This document shows, in pieces, positions 36,839-48,961 of a stretch of DNA of 64,000 nt. A program made the translations under genes and the position numbers. Below the pieces are notes generated by a model that was given only the letters and a program-made list of their open reading frames with translations, was not told the DNA's origin and did no database searches. The stretch is taken from the NCBI GenBank assembly GCA_022836615.1, contig MU405211.1:248001-312000 (forward strand), given 5' to 3'. Numbering within the stretch: position 1 is the stretch's first letter; every line of letters starts with the position of its first letter. This stretch comes from Annulohypoxylon bovei var. microspora. Taxonomy: Eukaryota; Ascomycota; Sordariomycetes; Xylariales; Hypoxylaceae.

Positions 36839-38407
36839 TTCCGGAAATGGTACACGCTGACACAATTCAACCAATCAGATCGCTAGTTCTTAATTGCGAA
36901 GCTCGCAAGTTGAAACTAGAAATCTACATGATCTAAGAAAAAATCGAGTTAATTATCGGAAACGCGAAAGAATATCAACCTCCTGAATGTTTATCCATAT
37001 GTCGCCGAAGCTTTTTTTTTTTTTTTTCACCCCTGCGATGGGGCCTACCCCAACCAAGTACACCGTCCAGCCGCAAGATCCAACCCTTTGTGCTACGCCT
37101 CCTAAGCACTCGAGGAAGGAGCGGCAGCTTCTAGAAGTCGACCCCCTACATATGCTCCAAAAACATCATAGTACAGATGGTAAGACTCGGGACCGAAGGT
37201 CTAGCTCGGGCTTGCCGATGATCCACATTTTCGATCCAGGTCCGGGTGGCGGTGCTGCTAAAACACGTGTTTCGGAGCTCGCGTCTTTGTCGAACATCCG
37301 AATTCAGTTGTCTAGTCCTCGGCTGACAAAACGAATCTATGTTATCGTTCATTTTGATGATATAGCTTGTCGAGTTCGGCCTTCGGGCGTAAGTCTATTT
37401 TTTTTTATCGCGGGCACAGATGCTGCAGGCTCTTTGCCTTCTCGTTAACTCGGGTACTTGTTCTTGAAGAAACTGCGCCGTAGCGGAGATCACCCACGAT
37501 ATTGGTAACATTAGGCCGGAACATTCCTAGTTAACTACAACTAGGTAGATATAGAAAAGACTGCACCACAGAGCGTGCTGCGATTGAACCAATGCGACAA
37601 ATTCTTCGCTAAATGCTGGTGGATCTGGCCCTAATATCGGAGCTAAGAGTTCTGAAGCATACTGGTCGATGTAAACAGATGGCTGCCATGCCATCACTCG
37701 ATCGAATATAACTACCACCTGATCGTATAATAAGGCGACCTGGATTAATAAGAGAAGAGCGTCCATTTTGATGGATACTGTAGATTGAAGTTCGTAAGCT
37801 GGATTTCTTGAATAGTGTACGGGCAGGTATCAACGTAAATTAATTATTAAGAGGTTTCGTTATCAAATATATCATATTTATACCTACCTATTCAATCGGC
37901 TTGGAGGCAACTGCGTGTTGCTAGGTAGGCAATGGCTGAAAAGGCTCAACCTTAATTGCCCATAATTCAACCTTCTTGCCTACAATTGAACTTTCATCAA
38001 ATAATGATAATTAAATTTCCTAGTAACTTGACCGGATTATCTTTCATGTATAGTTCTACCTAAGTCTATCAAGTACTTCCATAGGTAAGTTATGAGATGT
38101 TTTTATAGCCTCAACGTTTACGATTTACTCGTTCATCGGGTTTAAAATGGGAATGTCTATCATGTCCCCGGCCAGTTTGCAAGGTTATAAGACGACTTCC
38201 GTGTCCGGACCGGCGTTGATTCTCTAGGTGGGTCCGGGATTATCAGGCTTCTAAACTCGGGGTAAGATCGATGGTCTCTTCCGAGAAAAAGTAGGTTCAA
38301 CAACGATACTTGCAGTGACTAAGAAGCCTAGGTTAGCCGGAGCATTGCAATTGGAATCGTACCAAAATTAATAGCGTGCTGTTTAAATATTGAGAAGTAC
38401 CTACTTA

Positions 38408-38440
38408 TACCTACCTAACTAATACCTAGTTAGGTAGGTA
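38408..38440. repeat. palindrome made of TACCTACC / GGTAGGTA motifs
   Basis: TACCTACCTAACT (38408-38420) and AGTTAGGTAGGTA (38428-38440) are perfect 13-bp arms around a 7-base loop. A similar but weaker arrangement is at about 55562-55594. Confidence 0.7.
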
Positions 38441-40366
38441 AAGAATTTTAGTCATAACTTTGGCAGCGTCTATTAATTCGAGGTATTAGATACCACTTCC
38501 AGATTTCAATCGACTGTTCTATTAAAGCGTATCTAATCATAAGTAACTATTATTAAGTCCACCCACATATTAACCAGTTTATTTTAATAAGACCTAATGT
38601 GAGGTAGTGTAATATTAAATACATTCTGCGGTTTAAAACTTGTATAGTACTATTTTGGGGGGGTTCTAGAAGAGGTGAAACGGTTATTGCAAGACCGAAG
38701 AAAAGACTCAAGACTGATCATCATATAGTATTAATCTTCACGAGTTATTTACTACTATTACAACCCGTATGATTACAATCAGCGAGCTTATTTTAAGGTA
38801 GAAAGTAGGTAGTCCTAGAACCATGCATATCATTAAGACTTACCAATGCGTATTTATTATTGTTCGGCATTAGCACGGGTGATGGTTGCTCAAATATTTA
38901 TGTCAAAAGCGTCTACTTCTTCGAAAGAGAAGTAGTTTTCATACAATAGATTAACACTATCCTGAGTGTTGGGATTTGGATTTCGGTATTGGGGATAAAT
39001 TGAGCAAAATTGTATATATGATACTTTTAATAGGATGTCATTTGTCTCGCCGTTTAAGGAAGGATGACAAGCAACCAACCCTTAAAAGATAAATGTCTCA
39101 CTACTATTAATCCTTTACGTTCTGTGGGTGCGGATTCGGAGTTATGTCGAAGACTGGCTGAATATCATCGTCAGTTTGTGTGCCTAGTCCTAGACATAAC
39201 CTCCAACCGACCGTAGTGGACGCACTCGCCAGCTAATACCGAATCTGATCTCGCACCAAAAATAGGTATATACATTGTTCCACAGCATTTCGTTAAACCT
39301 CTGTTCAGAAAGTTGCTCATGTGACATGTGTAGGAACACTAAGTGTGGCTGCCTTAGCATCAGCCCTCGCTTACAATTGTCATCTTATGTCCTATTCCTT
39401 TCTACCTCGTAAAGGAATTGTTTCTTTTTTACAGATCTTATGTGTGTGTGTAAGACTGTAGCGCTGAAATGTAATGGATCTGGACCTGTAGCCAAGGATT
39501 TACCCCTTGGGTGCCATCCCTGGCGCCGACTAGCAAAGCCACACAGTGATACAACTTTAGACATGTCACACCAACAACCTGCACACTGTACAGTGCAGAC
39601 CCGTAGGCCGCTACAGTCCGGACAACGCCTCCGGTACTTCATTCTCGATATTGGTAGAATTGTACGTAGAATAGTACAATTAGATCTTTTTGCTAACAAT
39701 CATTTACACAAAGCAATGCAGTTTCAATGTGTGAATACCCGAGATCCGGTATTAGATCCCGGTATTAATGTTAAGCACCAATACAATGGACTCCAATTGT
39801 ATCCGACAACCCCATTTACGCCGTACATCAACTTATAATCATTTCTAACTAGTGTCAATATCGCTATTTTCCGTGAGTGCGGGTGTACTAGAGTGTCGAC
39901 TTCGTAGTGTTAACTTCTTTATGCCTTTATGGCTTACGTGGCGTTGAACGGCGAATTGAGGCGATACACGTGAAATGGTTATCCAATAACTTACATCTCT
40001 GTGGTGTACCGGACCTCCTAGATAATGGAGGCCGGTGTATTAGCAAGAACTTAAAATGGGCCATCAACATGTTCCCCTTTTCGGTAACACGATGTCCGAC
40101 GCCTTTCGGTATGTCTCCAACATGGTCCGTAAACTGTTCCTCGAATGGCGCTATGCGCATGTTTGGGATGGCCGCGACGAATACGCCCTTATATAGCAAA
40201 GCGCCTCTCTCCTGGAAGTTACCTAGATTGCTCATTAAACTCACCTCTCTGCAACAAACACCGCCTCATCAGACTCCATATACAGCCTCCTCGACGCCAA
40301 CATCATCTAACGACTTATCATATATCTCTCGACCGCTTTCTACCTGATAACGTTTCTATACTCAAG

Positions 40367-41563
40367 ATGCCTAGTGCCACTAAGCAAGGTAGCAAGTACG
40401 ATGCCATCCCGGGTCCTCTGGGTCTGGCATCTGCTTCTCTTGAGGGCAAGGTAGCTCTAGTCACCGGTGCTGGTACGTATCTGATTATTTCCAATAAGTG
40501 GAGTTTGAATTTTCCTGTTTTATTTCGTGGGGAGGCGCTCTGAAACCCGACCCATACGTCGGGGCTTGAACAATGCCCAGGAGAAAACCTCTCGGCGGCT
40601 ATTTGCATTCCGAGACCACAGCTGTGGCGTCCGGGTGCGGGCACCCCCAGGCAAAGTCCGAATGTATTGAAAAGCATTTTCATGAATTTGACGAAAATTT
40701 TACTGTCGAATGGACAATGCAATGAACAGGACTAGCTAACGCGCTAATGCAGGCCGTGGTATCGGTCGCGAGATGGCCCTCGAGCTCGGACGCCGTGGCG
40801 CCAAGGTCATCGTAAACTACGCCAACAGCTCGGAGTCGGCCGAGGAGGTGGTGCAGGCGATCAAGAAGAGCGGGTCGGACGCGGCGGCTATCAAGGCTAA
40901 CGTCTCGGACGTGGACCAGATCGTGCGCCTGTTCGACCAGGCCGTCAAGGTCTGGGGCAAGCTCAACATCGTGTGCTCCAACAGCGGCGTCGTATCCTTC
41001 GGCCACGTCAAGGACGTGACGCCCGAGGAGTTCGACCGCGTCTTCGGCGTCAACACCCGTGGCCAGTTCTTCGTCGCCCGCGAGGCCTACAAGCACCTCG
41101 AGGTCGGCGGCCGCCTCATCATGATGGGCAGCATCACGGGCCAGGCCAAGGGCGTGCCCAAGCACGCGGTCTACTCCGGCAGCAAGGGAACCATCGAGAC
41201 CTTCGTGCGCTGCATGGCCATCGACTTCGGCGACAAGAAGATCACCGTCAACGCTGTCGCGCCCGGCGGCATCAAGACCGACATGTACCACGCCGTGTGC
41301 CGGGAGTACATCCCCAACGGCGACAAGCTGGCAGATGAAGAGGTTGACGAGGTGAGTCATCTTTATTTTCCCCGCATCTTATTCTTTACTCCATGGTTAT
41401 AAAATGACTAATAAGATATTCATAGTTCGCTTCCACGTGGTCGCCTCTCGGCCGTGTCGGTCTTCCCATCGACATCGCCCGTGTCGTTTGCTTCTTGGCA
41501 TCTCAAGATGGTGAATGGGTCAACGGCAAGGTCATCGGAATTGACGGCCACGCCATGATGTAA
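40367..41563 (+). CDS. BUF1: trihydroxynaphthalene reductase-type SDR
   Basis: Three exons, 40367-40472, 40753-41351 and 41426-41563, give 280 aa. Intron 1 is 280 bp (phase 1) and intron 2 is 74 bp (phase 0). The N-terminus SKYDAIPGPLGLASASLEGK is nearly that of the fungal 1,3,8-trihydroxynaphthalene reductase family. The NADPH-binding motif is TGAGRGIG and the catalytic set is Ser162 (GSITG), Tyr176 and Lys180 (YSGSK). The chain ends in Met, as in trihydroxynaphthalene (3HN) reductases rather than the tetrahydroxynaphthalene enzymes. The enzyme reduces naphthols in DHN-melanin synthesis using NADPH. No polyketide synthase or scytalone dehydratase is in the window. Versicolorin reductases are close relatives and remain an alternative. 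Confidence 0.9.
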
Positions 41564-42442
41564 AGAGGCTGCTGCATTAAATTTATCGGCCGAATTTAAT
41601 AGATGGGGGTCTCCATAGGTACCTAGTTAGTCTTAGTTTCACCCCTGAGCAGCCTTCTACTACCTAGTACACACGTGTAAAAATAGTACGGAATTGGGGG
41701 TAGCTGATTGATACTACCATACACACACACACACACACACATTCTTGGTCTAAGGATTAGACAAGTCGGCGAATATCATGAAAATATCAAGTCTTTATGA
41801 GATGTTTACTTATTAATCTCTCATGTTGGAATATGTGACTATGATTAGAAACTAATAAGTAAATACATATATCAGAATTACCTATCGTACGTTTAGGTAC
41901 CTACTAGGTAGTACGCATTTAAAGTGGTTATGACGTCATGAAATCTACCTACCCAACCAGGTATTCGGTTTGCGTCCACGGGTCCTTGCGGCTGCAGAAC
42001 CTAAGGCGGGCTGAGCGGGGTTGCGTATTGTGGATGAGCTGATAATTGTAAGTGCCTGCATAGCGGGTAGGTACGGGTATGTATGTACATGCGATCCAAT
42101 GAACATGCACATATATACCTATGAGGTAGGCTGAGCGTTGCAGCTAGAAAGCAGCCTCATATCGCTGCCCTCATAAGACGGCTCATAAGCAGGCTGGGAC
42201 AAACTCGCATAGATTGTGGCAAAGTGTAACATACGTGGCAGTCTCAGTGATTTTGAGACACATATGGCGAGAGCCTGATTCAAACATGAATCGAAACGGT
42301 ATGTGTGTGTTAGGACTTCGATTACATCTCTTGTGGAATCTACAGAATTTCTACTTGTAGTTCGGTTTTGTGGTGTCTTGATACCTACCACTGTACTATC
42401 ATAATTACTACAACTGCTGCCGATACTCTTATTTTACACAGT
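41564..42442. other. intergenic with (AC)10 microsatellite
   Basis: The microsatellite is at 41721-41740. The rest is AT-rich with TACCTA motifs. It must contain the promoter of the AAA ATPase gene. Confidence 0.5.
41721..41740. repeat. (AC)10 microsatellite
   Basis: Ten uninterrupted AC units lie in the 3' flank of the reductase gene. Confidence 0.9.
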
Positions 42443-44637
42443 ATGTCTTCAAATCAAATTGACCAGGGTAATACCGAAACAAATGGCACTTGCTCGAATA
42501 TGCCTCTCGGTGGGAAGTGCGAGTTCAAGGCCTACCATGAGACTATTAAACATGGTCTGAGCTCTATCGAGTCCACCTCGGACCCCTTTAACAAAGGCAC
42601 TTCTTATGGCGAAGATAGTGCCTATGCTTTGGTCATCAGAAGGAAATTCCAAGAAAACAAGCCAAGCAAGATCACGCTGCAAGTAAATTCTCCGTATATC
42701 CAGGAAGCTTTCCGCGAAGTAATCAAATCATATATCGCTGTACCATCTGATTTTACTTCTTCTTTGGAGCTGCACAGCCCGTTCGAGATGCTAGTTCACT
42801 ACTGGGATGAATTACATGAATATCGATGGTCACAGACAGACGCCACCGTGCAGGAGCATCTAGATCTTCTTTTCGAGTTCATGGACCATGAGATTAAGCC
42901 TGATCTCGAGCGAGTTCTCAAGATGATACATAAGCAACAAATCACCTACGACAATGCCTGGATCATATATCGTCCTGGTGACATTATGTACACTGAAGTC
43001 AACGGTCATTCTTGGCTTATGGTATGCCAGAAAACAGCGTACGAGGAGAACTTGGACATTGGCCCTTACCTTGAGGTTCACTGCACTTATACAGACCACA
43101 ACGGCATAGTTGTAGGCCAGGCTACACATTCTGTTAGCATGAATCAAAGGATTAAGTTCCCCGCTGGAAATCCGGTCCCAATCACTGATCTGGAAATTTA
43201 CCCACGTAAATTTATGAAAGAAGGTGATAGTCTTGAGCGCCGCCTTAGGTTTCGCGGCGAAACGTTTTTGGCATTGATGGATCTTTCCACTATGGCTTAT
43301 GGTACGTACAAGAGTACCCCTTTCCGAACGTTTCCTTTGCCTCTCCCCAAGAACCACAGTAGCTCTCAGTCGCTTTATCTATCTTAGCCAGGCCAAAAGA
43401 AAACCATAGAAGGACCTTAAAATTGAAGCCTCGAAATCTTTTTTTTAAAAAAAACTATCAGCTAACACAAATGTAGATGGCGCAGCCGAATGGCTTAAAG
43501 AACCGCCCTTCGATTTCTACGACCCGTCGCAGTGTAAATTTCGCGGGGTATGGCTCCCGTACACTGAAACCGGGCGGATAGTCTTAGATCGAAAGACCTT
43601 TGGCGAGGAGCAACCTCTAGGTAAGGCTCGAGTTAAGAGGATGGACCCTGAGCCGGTACAGTGCCCTCCGTACACCCTTGGTTACTCGCTCGGCCGCAAA
43701 CAGTGGTGCCGATTCTTCGTCGACTACATCCGCGACGTAGAGTGGAGCCCGAAAGCGTGGGACTCCCTGGTGCTCCCGGATAAGGAGAAGCATCTCCTCC
43801 GGGCTCTTATCTCGTCCCATGCGTACTCGAGGAAGCCCCGTGATTCCATGCAGCAGAAAGGCAAAGGCCTTGTTGTTTTGCTCCACGGAACACCCGGTTC
43901 TGGAAAAACATTAACTGCCGAGACGGCTGCGGAGGGGACTAGGAAAGCTCTTGTGTCTACTTCCGTTGGTGAGCTTAGTAAGGGCGGAAAGTAAGCTTTA
44001 TCTCTCGATCATAGACTTATCTACGTATTCGCTAACTTGATGAAGTTTCATATCTGGTTCCGCATCTTTTGAGAAGGAACTTAAGAAAGTTCTTCAATAC
44101 GCAACAATCTGGCAGGCAGTGGTTCTTCTCGACGAGGCCGATGTATTTCTAGAGGCCCGAAGAGAGATTGGAAGCACCGAACGGAATTCTTTGGTTGCTG
44201 GCAAGTTTCCCTGCGTATTGCGTACCTACATTTAATGCACTTCTAACATATCAATTCTAGTCTTCCTTAAAGAACTTGAATACTTTGGCGGCATAGTCTT
44301 CCTAACGACAAACCGCGTGAATTCGTTCGATGTCGCCATGAAGTCCCGAATCCACCTCTCTCTTAGCTACACGCCACCAGAGATCGAGGTGCGCCAGCGC
44401 ATCTGGCTGCATTGTCTCAAGAACGTGCCTGTAAATGCGAAAGAGATAGATGTTGATAAGACAATCGACTTCTTAGTGACTGCCAAGCTGAACGGAAGAG
44501 AAATCGCCAATGCTGTTAATACGGCGAGAACGTTGGCTAGATTTGATGGCGTACCTCTTAGGCTAGGTCACATTGAGACTGTGCTTGAAGTTCGACGAGG
44601 CTTCGATGAGAGTTTGAGGAACGGTGGGTTACCTTAA
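42443..44637 (+). CDS. AAA ATPase with long N-terminal fungal domain (DUF7025-type)
   Basis: Four exons are inferred: 42443-43301, 43477-43990, 44046-44200 and 44261-44637, with phases 1, 2 and 1, giving 634 aa. The third intron has a GC donor (GCAAGT) and TCTAG acceptor; only this choice restores RNSLVAVFLKELEYFGG. The N-terminal ~340 residues match the domain found before AAA modules in many fungal ATPases (for example IIYRPGDIMYTE). The AAA module has Walker A GTPGSGKT (about residues 424-431), Walker B VVLLDEADVFL and a sensor-like FLTTNRV. Family members are often expanded in filamentous fungi and their targets are unknown. The nearby 3' flank is degenerate DNA leading into the large transposon. 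Confidence 0.85.
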
Positions 44638-45145
44638 TGATATGATAGAGCTTCTAGGCTGCGGCTCTTACACCGAAAACAATGGCTTCATTGATTAGGT
44701 TAGTTTCTGCTATAAAAAAGTGTGCCTTTTCTATCAATAAAAATTTAAATACCAACAAACTGTTATATGCCATCGAATATATTGCACCTATGGACAAGAA
44801 AGATAAAAAGAAGATGCATTATATGCTAACTACCTAGGTAGGTAGGTATTAATGGCAGTGTGGCCGAGGATGGCAAAATACCCGGGATCTATTTAGCGAC
44901 CCTCCGGTGATCTAGGTTTTAATAATTTTGATGGGTACTAGTATGCGTATAGGATAGCTTAGTGGTGCGTCTGGTGCTGCCGCAGCTGCTACGTCTTCCG
45001 GTACTAAGGAAGCTGAGGAGGATGTTGATATGCTAGATCTCATTTCTGCTGATTTAGGGTTAGGGTTAGGGTTGGGTATCGAGTTAGATTTGGTGGCAAC
45101 GACGGTAACATATCTCTGGGGTATGAGCTTTACTTACCTACCATA
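44638..45145. other. degenerate spacer before the large transposon
   Basis: It contains TAGGTAGGTAGG near 44840. A short open stretch (about 44960-45140, plus) could encode GTKEAEEDVDMLDLIS followed by LGLGLGLG; it may be a relic exon of an unknown gene, with no start or stop context. The LG run coincides with the telomere-like repeat. Confidence 0.35.
45054..45076 (+). repeat. interstitial telomere-like repeat (TTAGGG)3
   Basis: Three perfect TTAGGG units and a TTGGG lie 70 bp outside the left end of the large transposon. In one frame the run encodes alternating Leu-Gly, so it could instead be low-complexity coding sequence. Confidence 0.65.
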
Positions 45146-45164
45146 GCGGGAAATAGTGGGAGCT

Positions 45165-45550
45165 AATAATGATTAAAAACTTAAAATAATGATTAAAAAC
45201 TTAAAATAATCATTACAAATATTCGAAAATTGCATTAACCATTACGCCCCACAATAAGCACTGGCCCTTATAATAAACATTAACCACACAAGAATCATTA
45301 TTCGGGAATAACCATTAATAATTGAAAATAATCATTATAAATTTTCAAAAATCGCATTAATCATTACGTTTCATATTAAGCATTAACTTTTATAATAAAC
45401 ATTAACCACACAAGAATCATTATTCAAGGATAATCATTAAACATTAAAAATAACCATTAAAAATTTAAAAAATCGCAATAATCATTATACCATATAATAA
45501 ACATTAGCCGCCACCATTATTATAAACCACAAAACAATCATTACTCGCCT
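45165..45550. repeat. left subterminal array, ~121-bp period
   Basis: This AT-rich block repeats with a period of about 121 bp: the marker AGAATCATTATTC occurs at 45291 and 45413, and a decayed AACAATCATTAC near 45533. Within each unit the short motif AATCATTA/AACCATTA recurs every 10-30 bases. This is the layout of subterminal binding repeats for a transposon protein. Confidence 0.75.
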
Positions 45551-45846
45551 TTTAGTGGGGCTACCTTCAAGCAAGTGGATGTTCTGTCCGTGCATCCAAC
45601 TATCTTACCCCGTGCTCATCAATCAATTCATACCGTTCATGATATTTAGAAACAACCAACTCAACTGTACATTCTGGTATACCCCCAGTGTGTATTGTTT
45701 TTCTCAAACCCAAAATGGCAAGTCCTGTAAACTTCCATCATACGTCTTCAGAAGCTGCTGGTCCAAACGCAGATCGTATTAATGGTATAAGTCTTTAATC
45801 GGTTCATGAAATAGTATGCCATGCTAACTTAAACGAAGCCGGCGAA

Positions 45847-46914
45847 ATGCGAGAAGCCTATCACCGTCGCCTAGACGAGGATGAACGCATGGAAGTACGT
45901 ACATTGTATCGTAAAGCGGACTGGACGATTGAGCAGATAGCGGATAAATTGGGTTATGCAACGAGACAGGTTTAGGACGCCTGTTGTTACGACATACCGC
46001 GCACCCTCAACTATCCCTCTGATGAGGAGAAAGCTAAAGTGAAAGCTTTTCTTGACAAACATGTCAAGAATCGAGAGATACCGTGGGAACAACTATGGCA
46101 GACTGTCCTGCAAACATCTCATTTCGAGCCGAAGGCAATCGATCGAACTATGCGGGATCTCGGGTACAAGCTCGGCATATGGCGCCGCAATATTAAACTA
46201 ACACGAGCTGAACGAGACAAACGCATCGAATTCGCTCGGGATTGTTTAAGACAGTGGCCAAACCAGGATGATTGGGTCAATGCTAGCATGCGATATGTTC
46301 TTTTCAACGGCACGGCATTAGTAACTGACCGTACCAAGTGGAAGTCTTGGACAACCGTCGACCAATGCGAGACTCCTATGGAATGGGATCGCGTTCAAGA
46401 ACAGAGCAATGGCCAAGTGATGATCTGGGGTTGCTTTTCGGTACACGGCTTAGGCCCTTGTTGCATCTGGGATGTAACAAACAAGGCTATAACGACCACT
46501 CAATACGTCGACGACATTGTACCGTTACTCGACCAGAAAACCATGAGTGATGTGGGTAGTTGGGTACAAATGGACAACACGACGGCTGAGACTGCCGGTT
46601 GGAGTAAACTTCGGTTAGATGAGTGCCGACTGCTCTCAACTCTACAGTTTCCCCCTAATAGCCCCGACTTAAACCTCATGCGGAATCTATGGGGTTGGAT
46701 GGATTGGTACATGGAAAGCAACTATAAAACGAATGGGGTGAGCTTGGAAAATCGCAAAATTCAACTAGAAAAGGCATGGAGTAGGATTCCCGAAGAAGTT
46801 CGCAATAATGCCCTCAGGGGCATGCACGTGAAGTTACGACTTATTCTCAGAAACGATGGCGAGGTCACAGATTATTGCCATGATCAACTTTTTAATTCTA
46901 CCGTCTATAGCTGA
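45847..46914 (+). pseudogene. degenerate Tc1/mariner-like DDE transposase
   Basis: From 45847 a helix-turn-helix-like N-terminus can be read (MREAYHRRLDEDERMEV, then WTIEQIADKLGYATRQV), interrupted by a TAG at 45974-45976. A frame of 291 codons from 46039 continues with the usual order: AIDRTMRDLGY, the catalytic region, then FPPNSPDLNLMRNLW. The first catalytic Asp, normally in a WSDE-like motif, is replaced (VLFNGTALVTD), and the third acidic residue of the PDLNPIE-like motif is Arg (LMRN). Only the middle Asp (QMDNTTAET) remains. It is therefore catalytically dead. It lies wholly inside the large transposon. An unrecognised intron over the stop codon is possible, but would not restore the catalytic residues. 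Its own inverted repeats were not found. Confidence 0.75.
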
Positions 46915-47168
46915 TGCATCACGTAATTGAGGAGGGTACAATAACATAAACCTTAATGAATTTCAATCGTATCCGCCACGGTATATGGCAGCCAAACGTG
47001 AAAGATCCTCTAACGGACTCGGCGTTCTATTCATCGTATCATCAGTCTCATAAAGACCATTTTCATCGTCAGCATCATCGTCACAGTGCCTATAAACCCC
47101 ATCGTCGGTCCTACGACGGCTCCGTCTATGAGCCTCGCCAGTACTGGTATCTGTATCGTTTCAAAATA

Positions 47169-48961
47169 TTAGCCTGTTTTTTTCTTCGTGACTCCACCCT
47201 TACCGGTTCGTTGCCGTTTAGTATCACGGGTGTTGTCAACGCTACGCTGACTACTACGTGCTGCACGTGTTGAACGACGAGGCTCAGGAGGCTCGACCTC
47301 CGGATCATCAATTCCACTACCCGCGTATCCTTTTCTTCTGATCGGTTTGGGCATGGGAGCTCTAGGCTGGCCATTGCCCGATTGAGCCGTCCGCGTGGGC
47401 GTGGGTGGATTAGTGCCGAAATTGCCTAGACCGGGTGTGGGCAGTAAAGGTGCCGCCGATTGGCTAGTGTTCATACGATCGGATCCGAGTCGCATCTCCG
47501 ACATTCCGGGACTTAACGTCTCACCATCGGTAGTCTGTCGTTTAGGCGTTCCGATTAGTTTGCTAGGTGACGGAAACGAGTCGCTTAATGGGGAGCTCTC
47601 TCCAGATCGTTGAGGTCCATGTTCGACCTCTTGATCGGTTTCCAGATCATCTAGATCATCCTGGGCATCTATATCATCCTGGGCATCCAGGTCATCCTGG
47701 GCATCTATATCATCCTGGGCATCCATATCATCCTGGGCATCCATATCATCCAGGTCATCCTGGGCATGGTCTGGCGAACCGGGTGGCGGAGGTCCTTCGA
47801 GAATCATTGCCTCTGCAATCTTAGTGGCATTTTGGCTTGGTGCACCACTGCTGTGGGACACAGGCACAGATGTATCAGCATCCAACTCCTTCCATTTGAA
47901 GGTGTGCAATTCGACGTCTTTGAATCTAATGTGGATCGACATCTTATCGAATAGTTCAATTATACCATCACGGTGCGTCGAGTCCGCCCGCCACTGTTTC
48001 TTGTCTCTAGTGTCCCATGCAATGCCGGGGTTCATCTTGGCCTCCGCTTTAATAAGCGGGATTAACTTGATTGCGAAGGTATTATATACCTGTCGCAGAT
48101 ACCAGCTAGAAAGGGACATGCGATTAGATAGCGTCTTTTCGATGTCGAGTACCTTAAGAGTACGGCCAAATATCATCTTAGCCAAGTTGATATCAAACCT
48201 GGCACCGATGAAATCGCGTAGATCGTCCAGGTTATCAGTTGCTGTCTCGGTAGGGAATTGCACTATCAAACTATTGGTGTATCCCTAATAGCAGATTAAT
48301 ATACAGCTTAGTCATAATAAGAGCGAGCTCAACTTACATATAATCTACCGAACAAAAAGTCGTGTTTGAGCGAGGCTATTGCCTCGAGGCCATATCTCCG
48401 TAACTCTCTAAAGGTTGTGGTGGAGCAATTCAGGGTAGGGAACAAATTCTTGATGACAGAACCGATGAATTTTCCAGTCCCGAATGTGATGAAGTGTTTC
48501 GTAACCTCCACATTGAGCAGCGCCTTCATTTTGACGAATGGCATAGGGTCACTATCATCATCTTCCTTGAATGGGTAAACCATATTTTTCGGCTTATCCG
48601 TGGATAAAATCTTGGCAAGGTTCTTGCGAGTCGGCTCCAGGAACATATCGGGATACGCAATTTCGACCGACATATCCAGATTTCCTATGACCCTTCTCGA
48701 CAAATTCTTCTTGGACGGACCCGATGCGTGTGAGATCGCAATATCGGTGTCTGCTTGGCTTGCAGTGCCAGCAGTGCCAGCAGGGCCAGCAGGGCCAGCA
48801 GGGCCAGCAGTGTCAGCAGTGTCAGCAGTGTCAGCAGGGCCAGCAGGGCCAGCAGTGCCAGCAGTGCTAGGGCGGTTCGAATTCGACGGTGTTGGGCGCT
48901 GGCCAGCCTTCGGTGGAACCGGGCCAGCTCGACGGCTTGTGCCACCGTGCGGCGTCGGCAT
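47169..48961 (-). CDS. transposon accessory protein of unknown family
   Basis: Two exons on the minus strand, 48961-48338 and 48284-47169, join in phase 0 across a 53-bp intron (donor GTAAGT, acceptor ATTAG), giving 579 aa. The central ~250 residues look folded (for example RRVIGNLDMSVEIAYPDMF and then WYLRQVYNTFAIKLIPLI) but match no family I recognise. The N-terminus carries an in-frame 9-bp minisatellite encoding AGP/AGT/ADT triplets (about 48765-48880). The middle carries a 15-bp minisatellite encoding AQDDM/AQDDI/AQDDL units (about 47640-47770). The C-terminus is basic with SR/RR motifs and ends KKKTG, suiting DNA binding. The gene diverges from the transposase gene with 680 bp between start codons, so a TnpA-like partner role is a reasonable inference, not shown. 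Confidence 0.7.

Larger units (their letters stand above)
35920..40366. other. gene-poor AT-rich region
   Basis: This 4.4 kb holds the TIR element at 36066-36838. The remainder is AT-rich, contains many TACCTA/TAGGTA motifs and a palindrome at 38408-38440, and has no supported gene. An open frame at 36987-37448 and two around 39440-40350 show no recognised domain. The last 200 bases are the pyrimidine-rich leader of the reductase gene. Confidence 0.5.

Noticed and set aside
36987..37448. 153-codon plus-strand frame starting after a poly-T run
   Set aside because: No family resemblance, poor start context and surrounding degenerate AT-rich DNA; possibly a relic, but not supportable.
40680..41360. 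Minus-strand frame opposite the naphthol reductase
   Set aside because: Low-complexity antisense shadow; the plus strand encodes a fully conserved SDR.
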